10,347 nt of DNA, taken from the NCBI GenBank assembly GCA_021849765.1, contig JAJZSM010000036.1, forward strand, positions 1 through 10,347, in the 5' to 3' direction. Below the pieces are notes generated by a model. It was not told the DNA's origin. It saw only the letters and a list, made by a program, of their open reading frames with translations, and made no database searches. Every line of letters starts with the position of its first letter. Positions within the stretch are counted from its first letter, which is position 1. This stretch comes from Actinomycetes bacterium (lineage in GTDB: Bacteria; Actinomycetota; Acidimicrobiia; Acidimicrobiales; RAAP-2). Below, piece after piece: positions 4,890 to 10,347 of this stretch. A program made the translations under genes and the position numbers.

Positions 4890-6614
4890 GTGGTGGAGGT
4901 AGTGGCGCGCACGCCCGCCAATCGCCGACTTTCACGCCGACTCGGACCGTCGACGGTACTCGGACTCCTGATGAGCGCCATATTCCTGCTCGCGTCACTC
5001 GTCGTCGCCACGCCGAGCGGCGCGACACCGGGATGGCAGGTGACGTGGACGTCACCGATGGACCTCGCCCTCGGCGCGACCTACAACTCGACGGTGCGCG
5101 ACACCGCGACGGTGGCGGTCGCCGGGAGTTCGGTGGAGTTGACCTTCTCCAACCTCTGGAGCGCCACGCCGACCACCTTCGGTGCCGTCACGGTCGGCGT
5201 CGACCAGAGCGGGCCCACCGTCGTCACCGGTTCCTTCGTCCCAGTCACGTTCGCCAACGGACAACGAGCCGTGACGATACCCGCGCACGGACAGGTCACG
5301 AGCAATCCCGTCGCCCTGGTCGTGCACGCCAACGAGAAGATCGCCGTCTCCATCGCCGTCTCGGGCTGGGCGACGGTGAGCGTGCACTACTGCTGTACCG
5401 GGAACATCAACACGTGGGCGACGAGCAACGGCGTCGGCGACCACACGACCGACCCGACCAGTCAGAGCTTCAACCCCCAGCTGACCGGCGCTTTCGTGCG
5501 CTGGCTCTCCGGGGTGGCGGTCGCGAATTCGCCCGCCCAAGGTGCCATCGTGGCCTTCGGGGACTCCATCACCGACGGATACGGCTACGAGAACAATGGC
5601 TTCAGTTGGGTGAACGCCCTCCAGCAGCGGATCGACCGATTACCCGCGACCGACCAGATGTCAGTCGTCAATGAGGGAATCGCCGGCAACACCTTGACCG
5701 TCTTCCCGCCGGGGACCTCCTACGCCACGAACTCCGGCGGCGTGCCGGGTGTGACGCGGCTCGCGACCGACGCGCTCGCCTGGCCGGGCGTCAAGGACGT
5801 CGTCGTCCTGCTCGGCACCAACGACATCTGGTTCGGAGCGGGCGGCGTGACGGGCAGGCCAATCCCGCCCTACGGCACCGCCGCTGCGATCGAGACGGGC
5901 CTTCGCACGGTGGCGGCCCAGGTCCGCGCTCGGGGCCTCAACGTCTACGCCATCACCCTGCTGCCGCGCGCGACGTCGACGAAGCAGGACCACGACCTGC
6001 CTGAGTACTGGGGCCCGTCGGAGCAGTCGGTGATGAGTGCCGTGAATGCGTGGCTCCTGTCAGCCCGCACTGGTTTCACCGGCGTGATCAACCTCGCCGC
6101 GGTGATGGCGGACGTCTACAACGGTGACTGCAATCCGAACACACCATTCGCGCCGTACTTCAACCCCGACCACCTTCACCCGAACGTAGCCGGCGAGACC
6201 GCCATGGCCAACGCCATCTCCACCCAGCTCTTCGGTCTGCCCGAAGCTGCGCTCAACCCACCAGTGTTGACCGCGACGCCAACGCCGGGCTGCGCCGCGG
6301 CCAAGGTGGCCTCGGCCGTCCTCGCGTCAGCGGTGCCAACGACAACCACGACCGTGGCACCCACCACGACGGTGGCACCCACGACCACGACAATCCCGTC
6401 ATCGCTCCTACACAGCGCCCGTTCCCTGGCAATCTGGCTGCTGGCTGCGCTCGTGGTTATCGCCGGCGTCCTCGCCCTCGTCGCACGCCGTCGGGTCGCG
6501 AAGCGGCGTCGTGACCGGCGCCGGGCCATGCGCGTCGTTTCCTACCCGCGCGTGCCCCCACCGTCCCAGCCTCGCAACGGCCCGGACCCGCGACGTCGCA
6601 ACCCGCGACGCTGA
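4890..6614 (+). CDS. SGNH/GDSL-family hydrolase with C-terminal membrane anchor
   Basis: This is a 574-residue envelope hydrolase. It has a signal peptide (basic to residue 17, hydrophobic about 20-41, AxA-like end near SGA), a beta-rich N-terminal domain of about 46-215 common in secreted SGNH esterases, then the catalytic domain. That domain shows GDSI with nucleophile Ser226, NEGIAGN (261-267) with the oxyanion Gly, GTND (309-312), and DHLHP with Asp427 and His430 completing the triad. It likely hydrolyses esters (lipid or acetyl) outside the membrane. Unusually, the core is followed by a Thr-rich linker (482-506), a membrane helix (about 513-532) and a tail of about 42 residues with about 17 Arg, placing the C-terminus in the cytoplasm. 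GTG 4890, 4893 and 4902 are all possible starts: GGAGG at 4895-4899 is too close to 4902 and downstream of the others. ATG 4972 would remove the basic signal region. It ends one base before the convergent GNAT gene. Confidence 0.88.
   Translation: MVEVVARTPANRRLSRRLGPSTVLGLLMSAIFLLASLVVATPSGATPGWQVTWTSPMDLALGATYNSTVRDTATVAVAGSSVELTFSNLWSATPTTFGAVTVGVDQSGPTVVTGSFVPVTFANGQRAVTIPAHGQVTSNPVALVVHANEKIAVSIAVSGWATVSVHYCCTGNINTWATSNGVGDHTTDPTSQSFNPQLTGAFVRWLSGVAVANSPAQGAIVAFGDSITDGYGYENNGFSWVNALQQRIDRLPATDQMSVVNEGIAGNTLTVFPPGTSYATNSGGVPGVTRLATDALAWPGVKDVVVLLGTNDIWFGAGGVTGRPIPPYGTAAAIETGLRTVAAQVRARGLNVYAITLLPRATSTKQDHDLPEYWGPSEQSVMSAVNAWLLSARTGFTGVINLAAVMADVYNGDCNPNTPFAPYFNPDHLHPNVAGETAMANAISTQLFGLPEAALNPPVLTATPTPGCAAAKVASAVLASAVPTTTTTVAPTTTVAPTTTTIPSSLLHSARSLAIWLLAALVVIAGVLALVARRRVAKRRRDRRRAMRVVSYPRVPPPSQPRNGPDPRRRNPRR
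6343..6396 (+). repeat. Imperfect 18-bp tandem repeat encoding TTTVAP units
   Basis: Three in-frame 18-bp units encode TTTVAP, TTTVAP and the variant TTTTIP within the SGNH hydrolase linker. GTGGCACCCAC recurs at 6354-6364 and 6372-6382. Such Thr/Pro repeats form extended, often glycosylated stalks, and their copy number can vary between strains. Confidence 0.7.
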
Positions 6615-6621
6615 CTCAGCG
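6609..6621. terminator. 13-bp palindrome spanning both stops of a convergent gene pair
   Basis: The sequence is symmetrical around C6615 and contains the SGNH stop (6612-6614) and the GNAT stop (6618-6616). As RNA it gives a 5-bp stem (CGCTG/CAGCG) with a 3-nt loop on either strand. A bidirectional terminator is possible but the stem is short and no T-run follows. Confidence 0.3.
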
Positions 6622-7266
6622 GAGCGAGTAGCGGTAGCGCAGGAAAGGCTCGCCGCTTCGGCTGGTCATAGCACCGTCGCTGCGCCAGCCGAGCGCCTCG
6701 TAGAAATGCCTCGCCGCCATGTCGGGCGGCGTCACGAGCACCAGTTCGTCATCACCCGCGTTGCGCGCAAAGACGATTGCCGCGTCGATCAGTGCCCGTC
6801 CGACGCCACTGCCCTGGGACGCCGAGTCGACCAGCACGTGGGTCACCTCCCCGATCCGTGGCGCATCGGCGCTTGGTGCAGCCGCGGTAGGTCGCAATCG
6901 CGCGAGGAGGAGTCGTCCCACGCCTCGCGCGTAACGGCCAGCTCGGGTTACCACGAGGTCCTTCGCCAGCCGGGGTCGCGCGGCGGCGGCGATGACGATG
7001 GCCCGAGCGAGCGCGAAACCGTGCTCGCGGACCATCGCGCGCACGTGCGTCGCGGGGTCGGTCGCCCCGAGCAGAACGCCACGCAGCGCGCCGGCGTCGT
7101 CGAGCGCGACGAAGGACATCGATCCCGGCGTCGTCGTCCACGCCCGGTAGTAGGTGCGCATGAACGAGGGCCCGAACCGCGAGAGGAACTCCATGTCGAG
7201 CACGACGAGGTGGAGCGTCACCGCCGCGTCGATGTCCGAGGCGGCGAGGTCACGCACGCTCACCAC
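6616..7266 (-). CDS. GNAT-family N-acetyltransferase
   Basis: This is a cytoplasmic acyltransferase of about 216 residues that should transfer an acetyl group from acetyl-CoA to an amine or similar acceptor. The core GNAT motif A is clear: GEVTHVLVD forms the central strand, then QGSGVGRAL (from Gln151) fits the acetyl-CoA pyrophosphate-binding pattern Q/RxxGxG/A. DELVLVTPPDMAARHFYEALGW supplies motif B. The N-terminal FLSRFGPSFMRTYYRAW stretch (27-43) and an Ala/Arg-rich middle section resemble a GNAT branch found near surface-polysaccharide genes in actinobacteria; the acceptor is unknown. GTG 7266 and 7263 are tandem possible starts, with no clear ribosome site. It converges on the SGNH hydrolase with a 1-base gap and is divergent from the alpha/beta hydrolase. 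Confidence 0.85.
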   Translation of the reverse strand: MVSVRDLAASDIDAAVTLHLVVLDMEFLSRFGPSFMRTYYRAWTTTPGSMSFVALDDAGALRGVLLGATDPATHVRAMVREHGFALARAIVIAAAARPRLAKDLVVTRAGRYARGVGRLLLARLRPTAAAPSADAPRIGEVTHVLVDSASQGSGVGRALIDAAIVFARNAGDDELVLVTPPDMAARHFYEALGWRSDGAMTSRSGEPFLRYRYSLR

Positions 7267-7372
7267 GGGTGGGACCCGTTAGCGAACGTGGCGAGTGCGG
7301 TGGGTGGTCGCAGTGGAATATCCAACTGTACGTCGAGGCACGCGGCACCGAATACGACGACGGACCCGCTGC

Positions 7373-7378
7373 TAGATT
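7373..7378 (+). promoter_or_regulatory. -10 element for a leaderless mRNA (TAGATT)
   Basis: TAGATT matches TAnnnT and ends 7 nt before ATG 7386, the spacing expected when transcription starts at or beside the start codon. The bases between (TACCCCG) hold no ribosome site. No good -35 is visible. Confidence 0.55.
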
Positions 7379-7385
7379 TACCCCG

Positions 7386-8468
7386 ATGGCACCACCGCGA
7401 CACGGCCGGCGGGTCAACGTGCGTCGGCGCCGATTCGTCGCGGTGCTCGCGCTGATCCTCATAGTCCTGCTCGTCGTCGCGACGACCCGGGGTCAGGGTC
7501 CAACCACCTCGACCACGTCCTCGACGACCGCCACCACCGCGACCTCCTCGACGACGACCACGCGAGCGACGACCCCTCACGCACCCTTCGCCGTGGGGGC
7601 CGTGACCTTCACGGTGAGCGAACCGGCCAGTGGTTCAACGGGTGCGAGGACCTTCCCCGTCACCGTGCGCTACCCCGCCGTCGGTGCCCCCGGCACGGCG
7701 CGCCTCGGCCTGGTCCCGCTTCGCGACGCCGGTCCCTTCCCGCTGCTCATCTTCTCCCAGGGCTTCGACATCTCACCCGAGGCGTACGCCGGGCTGCTCG
7801 ATGCGTGGAGCGCCGCGGGTTATGTCGTCGCCGATCCCGCGTATCCCTACACGTCACCGAACGCCACCGGCGGCGTCATCCGCAGTGACATCGTCCACCA
7901 CCCACATGACCTCAGTTTCCTGATCACCACGTTGATCGCGGACAGCGCGCAGGCCGGCAACGCCCTCGGCGGACTGGTGGACACCCACGAGATCGGCGTC
8001 GTCGGCCAGTCCGACGGCGGTGACGTGAGCCTCGCGGCGGTGGCGAACTCGTGCTGTCGCGACGCGCGAATCGGCGCCGCAGTGATCCTCTCGGGGGCCG
8101 AACTGTCCTGGTTCCCCGGAACGTACTTCACCTCCGGTTCGACACCCCTCCTCGTCGTCCAAGGCACGAACGACCTAACGATGAATCCCGTCACCTGCAG
8201 CGTCACGCTCTACAACGAGGCGCCCGCACCCAAGTACTACCTGGCGATGATCGGCCAGACCCACCTCAGCGCGTACGTGCCCGCCGGGCCAGCGCGCAAC
8301 GTAGTGGCGGCGGCGTCGATCGACTTCTTCAACGCCTATCTGCGACACGCACCGGGCGCGCTCGCCGCGATGCGGGCGGCGGGCACACGTCCGGGGCTCG
8401 CCACGATCACCAGCGCGTCGAAGGTTCCCCTCGTCGCGGGGACGTGCCCCGACGCGCCGCTCGGCTGA
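7386..8468 (+). CDS. Membrane-anchored alpha/beta hydrolase (PAF-acetylhydrolase/chlorophyllase-like)
   Basis: This is a 360-residue serine hydrolase. A basic N-terminus (RHGRRVNVRRRR) precedes a hydrophobic helix (about 17-33) that should act as uncleaved anchor or signal peptide. A Thr/Ser-rich stalk (about 39-62) and the extracytoplasmic catalytic domain follow. Visible features are LIFSQGFD (about 121-128; oxyanion region), the nucleophile elbow GQSDGG with Ser209, GTND with Asp263 and GQTH with His293. The strand order and motifs resemble the PAF-AH/chlorophyllase/dienelactone hydrolase group, which cleaves esters; the substrate is unknown. Cys-Cys in NSCCRD and two later Cys may make disulfides. 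ATG 7386 is chosen because a -10 lies 7 nt before it and the upstream frame is not protein-like. Its stop abuts the methyltransferase stop with no gap. Confidence 0.87.
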   Translation: MAPPRHGRRVNVRRRRFVAVLALILIVLLVVATTRGQGPTTSTTSSTTATTATSSTTTTRATTPHAPFAVGAVTFTVSEPASGSTGARTFPVTVRYPAVGAPGTARLGLVPLRDAGPFPLLIFSQGFDISPEAYAGLLDAWSAAGYVVADPAYPYTSPNATGGVIRSDIVHHPHDLSFLITTLIADSAQAGNALGGLVDTHEIGVVGQSDGGDVSLAAVANSCCRDARIGAAVILSGAELSWFPGTYFTSGSTPLLVVQGTNDLTMNPVTCSVTLYNEAPAPKYYLAMIGQTHLSAYVPAGPARNVVAAASIDFFNAYLRHAPGALAAMRAAGTRPGLATITSASKVPLVAGTCPDAPLG

Positions 8469-8475
8469 TCAGCCG
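8462..8475. terminator. Perfect 14-bp palindrome at abutting convergent stops
   Basis: CGGCTGATCAGCCG is self-complementary and centred exactly between the two TGA stops (8466-8468 on +, 8471-8469 on -). In RNA it forms a 5-bp stem with a GATC loop on either strand, so it may end transcription in both directions. There is no T-run. Confidence 0.35.
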
Positions 8476-9218
8476 CGTGGCTTGACGCCCTTGACGACGT
8501 TGGCCTCGGCCACGACGTTCACGCTCGTGAGGTCCACGAAGCCAGCGGCCTCGTAGAGGCGCATCCAGGCGTCGGGCGTGATCGGACGCTCGCGGAGCCG
8601 GAAGATGTAGCGACCGGCGTTCTTGAGGATCCGCCAGTAGCCGGGGATCCCCTTCTTCGCCATCACCTTGATCTTGCTCGCGATGACCTGGCGGTCCTCG
8701 GTCGTGGCGCCGCGCCCGAGCATCATGTCGGAGTTGATCAGCACGCCGCCGGGCCGCAGCCAGCCGAAGGCTGCGGTGACGACCTTGGCCTTGTCCGAGT
8801 CCAGGAGGTGGTGCAGTGCGTAGTTACTGATCACGAGGTCCAGCGACGACGGATCGATGGCGAGGTGTTCGATCGGCGAGACGATCCCCGAGACGTGGTC
8901 GAGTCCTTCGGCCTTGGCCTGGGCGACCATCCGGTCCACCATCGCCGCACTCACGTCGACGCCGATAACGGTGGCGCCGCGCCGCGCGAGTTCGAGCGCC
9001 AGGCGCCCACCGCCACAGCCGAGGTCCATGCAGACCATGCCGGGCTTGACGTCGGCAACCTCGATGGCCTTGGCGGCAACCTTGGTCATCCCGACGTCAT
9101 TGTGGCGGTCCCACGTGTCGGCCCGACGGGTCCACGTGCGCCGTTGCGTCGCGATCGACAGGCGCGTGGACTGCTTCTTGCCCCACGAGGGGTTCGTTTC
9201 TCTGGGCGCGTTGGACAT
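8469..9218 (-). CDS. Class I SAM-dependent methyltransferase
   Basis: This 249-residue cytoplasmic protein has a Rossmann-fold SAM site. Motif I is VCMDLGCGGGRL (about 62-73), the acidic residue binding the SAM ribose is Asp88 in VIGVDVSAAM, and SLDLVISNYALHHL (about 125-138) supplies the motif II/IV region. LRPGGVLINSDMM is motif III. The N-terminal RRTWTRRADTWDRHND and the C-terminal ITPDAWMRLYEAAGF match a subgroup of Methyltransf_11/UbiE-like enzymes widespread in actinobacteria. The substrate is unknown and there is no partner gene to hint at it. ATG 9218 follows a good purine-rich site (AAAGAGAGAA). The gene has its own promoter candidate and a long leader, so it is probably not co-transcribed with the DUF885 gene upstream. 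Confidence 0.9.
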   Translation of the reverse strand: MSNAPRETNPSWGKKQSTRLSIATQRRTWTRRADTWDRHNDVGMTKVAAKAIEVADVKPGMVCMDLGCGGGRLALELARRGATVIGVDVSAAMVDRMVAQAKAEGLDHVSGIVSPIEHLAIDPSSLDLVISNYALHHLLDSDKAKVVTAAFGWLRPGGVLINSDMMLGRGATTEDRQVIASKIKVMAKKGIPGYWRILKNAGRYIFRLRERPITPDAWMRLYEAAGFVDLTSVNVVAEANVVKGVKPRG

Positions 9219-9287
9219 GTTCTCTCTTTTTCGGGGGGCCGATCGGTTTCAACGACTGTTGTCTTCCAGGACGACGGGACTTCACGA

Positions 9288-9325
9288 CCTGGCAACCGGC
9301 GTCACCCTGACGCCCGCCGACCAGG
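9288..9325 (-). ncRNA. Stem-loop at the 5' end of the methyltransferase leader
   Basis: An inner 7-bp perfect stem, GGCGTCA/TGACGCC (9298-9304 and 9308-9314) with a 3-nt loop, is enclosed by a 5-bp stem, CCTGG/CCAGG (9288-9292 and 9321-9325). Internal loops of 5 and 6 nt separate the two stems. If transcription starts near 9324 this is the first element of the mRNA. It also lies 78 nt after the DUF885 stop and might instead terminate that gene. I see no consensus of a known SAM or SAH riboswitch. Confidence 0.4.
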
Positions 9326-9330
9326 AACCG

Positions 9331-9336
9331 ATTCTA
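9331..9336 (-). promoter_or_regulatory. -10 element for the methyltransferase (TAGAAT)
   Basis: On the minus strand TAGAAT (9336-9331) is one base from TATAAT. It predicts a start near 9324 and a leader of about 105 nt. The -35 region is poor. Confidence 0.45.
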
Positions 9337-9403
9337 CCGGTCGAGGTGAGCGTCGACACCGACGGGGCACTTCACCACACCTTCGGCCGGGACCGCTTCG
9401 TTT

Positions 9404-10347
9404 CTACCGTACGTCGGCCGACCACGCCGCCATCTCCGCGGCGAACAGGTCCAACCCGAGGGGGCCGAGTTCGAGCGCCTGCTGGTGGAACGCCTTGAGG
9501 TCGAAACGTGCGCCGAGTCGCGAACGGGCCTCGTCGCGCACCTCGAGCCAGCGTCGTTGGCCGACCTTGTACGAGATCGCCTGGCCCGGCATGCCGAGGT
9601 ACCGGTCGACCTCGGACACCGCGCTGGCGTGCTCTTCGATCGCCCACTCCTCGAGGAGTGCGACCGCCATCTCGGCGGTCCACGGCCTCGACGAGCAGTC
9701 ACCAAGCGACCCGAGCACACCGAGGTCGTCGGGTGCGTCTAGTCCCAGGTGCAACCCGACGTCCACGACGATCCGGTTCGCCCGCAACGCCTGTCCGGCG
9801 AGGTACCCGAACTCCTCAGCCGGGCTCGCGTACCCATCGAGCTCCTCCATCAATCGCTCGGCGTAGAGCGCCCATCCCTCGCCGTACCCTGACGTCCAAC
9901 CGCGAAGACGATGGAACCGCGACTGACGGTCGGCCGACAACATCGCGATCGCCGCCTGGAGGTGGTGACCGGGTACGGCCTCGTGATACCAGGTCGCTGG
10001 GAAGCGCCACCACGCGAACGACGTGGCACCCATCGTGGGGTACCACGTGGTGCCCGGGCGCGAGAGGTCCTCACTCACGGGGATGTAATACGCGGCCGAC
10101 GCCGACCCTTCGGGTGCGAGTCGTACGTCACAGAACCGCACCCGCGGATCGATGTCGAAGTGCACGCCATCGAGCCGATCGACGGCGGCGTCGACGAACG
10201 AGCGCAGTCGAGCGAGCAGGGTCTGCGTACCGTCGACGAGTTGCTCCGGATCGTGGTCGAGCAGGACCGAGACCTCGCGCAGGCCCTCTACCCCGGGATA
10301 CATCGAGTCGGCCAGTGCGACCATCCGATCGTGGATCCGACGGGACT
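9404..10347 (-). CDS. DUF885 family metallopeptidase-like protein, C-terminal part (partial)
   Basis: The gene runs off the right edge: the frame is open to the last base, and the 314 or so residues present are the C-terminal half of a family usually near 550-600 residues. The family hallmark is HEAVPGHHLQ (the His-Glu pair is encoded at 9985-9980), a presumed zinc-binding motif. It is followed by SGYGEGWALYAERLMEEL, whose Glu is the likely third ligand, and by ALRANRIVVDVGLHLG and the conserved terminal ISYKVGQRRWLEVRDEAR. DUF885 proteins resemble zinc peptidases of the gluzincin type, and some are exported, but substrates are mostly unproven. The N-terminus is outside the window, so export cannot be judged. 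The stop at 9404 is 185 nt before the methyltransferase start on the same strand. Confidence 0.88.
   Translation of the reverse strand, partial: SRRIHDRMVALADSMYPGVEGLREVSVLLDHDPEQLVDGTQTLLARLRSFVDAAVDRLDGVHFDIDPRVRFCDVRLAPEGSASAAYYIPVSEDLSRPGTTWYPTMGATSFAWWRFPATWYHEAVPGHHLQAAIAMLSADRQSRFHRLRGWTSGYGEGWALYAERLMEELDGYASPAEEFGYLAGQALRANRIVVDVGLHLGLDAPDDLGVLGSLGDCSSRPWTAEMAVALLEEWAIEEHASAVSEVDRYLGMPGQAISYKVGQRRWLEVRDEARSRLGARFDLKAFHQQALELGPLGLDLFAAEMAAWSADVR

Noticed and set aside
6540..6614. Sortase-type cell-wall sorting signal at the end of the SGNH hydrolase
   Set aside because: No LPxTG-like motif precedes the helix, and the basic tail is much too long.
7269..7385. 39-residue extension of the alpha/beta hydrolase
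   Set aside because: It precedes the basic region of the membrane anchor and overlaps the -10 element.
9340..9390. Short minus-strand GTG frame upstream of the methyltransferase
   Set aside because: Only 14-15 codons, ends within the predicted -10 element and so is not on the transcript; no ribosome site.
1..10347. Mobile elements, CRISPR array, tRNA or rRNA genes
   Set aside because: No transposase or integrase motifs, no regularly spaced direct repeats and no cloverleaf-like sequence were found on reading both strands.

Overview
The window looks like a chromosomal segment of a high-GC actinobacterium. Third codon positions are very GC-rich, GTG starts are common and genes overlap tightly. 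Two surface enzymes carry Thr-rich linkers of the TTTVAP type, and some genes appear to lack Shine-Dalgarno sites. The linker style recalls Acidimicrobiia, but that placement is an impression and not a phylogenetic result. No insertion sequence, phage gene, tRNA, rRNA or CRISPR array was seen.

Layout. (1) Positions 1-2648, + strand: a strong inverted repeat, a short reading frame ending TAATG, and a three-gene drug/polysaccharide-type ABC-2 exporter operon (NodI/DrrA-like ATPase and two NodJ-like permeases) with overlapping stops and starts. (2) Positions 2727-3973, - strand: a secreted GH25-like glycoside hydrolase-fold protein, preceded by a good sigma-70-type promoter, then a small single-pass SHOCT-domain membrane protein. 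(3) Positions 3974-4197: a divergent intergenic region unusually rich in perfect short inverted repeats. (4) Positions 4198-4743, +: a P-loop kinase resembling chloramphenicol phosphotransferase. (5) Positions 4815-6614, +: a possible upstream short ORF and an SGNH/GDSL hydrolase with a signal peptide, Thr-rich linker, C-terminal membrane anchor and very Arg-rich tail. (6) Positions 6616-7266, -: a GNAT acetyltransferase. (7) Positions 7386-8468, +: an N-terminally anchored alpha/beta hydrolase, apparently on a leaderless mRNA. (8) Positions 8469-9218, -: a class I SAM methyltransferase with a roughly 105-nt structured leader. (9) From 9404 to the window edge, -: the C-terminal half of a DUF885 metallopeptidase-like protein.

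How the parts relate. The exporter is one functional unit. Beyond it, the window is a set of mostly single-gene transcription units on alternating strands. The recurring theme is envelope-directed hydrolysis: one secreted GH25-like protein and two membrane-tethered ester/lipid-type hydrolases with opposite topologies. No convincing new multi-gene defence or biosynthetic system is visible. The points most worth checking are regulatory (short leader ORFs, leaderless starts, inverted repeats, palindromes at convergent gene ends) and the unusual C-terminal architecture of the SGNH hydrolase.
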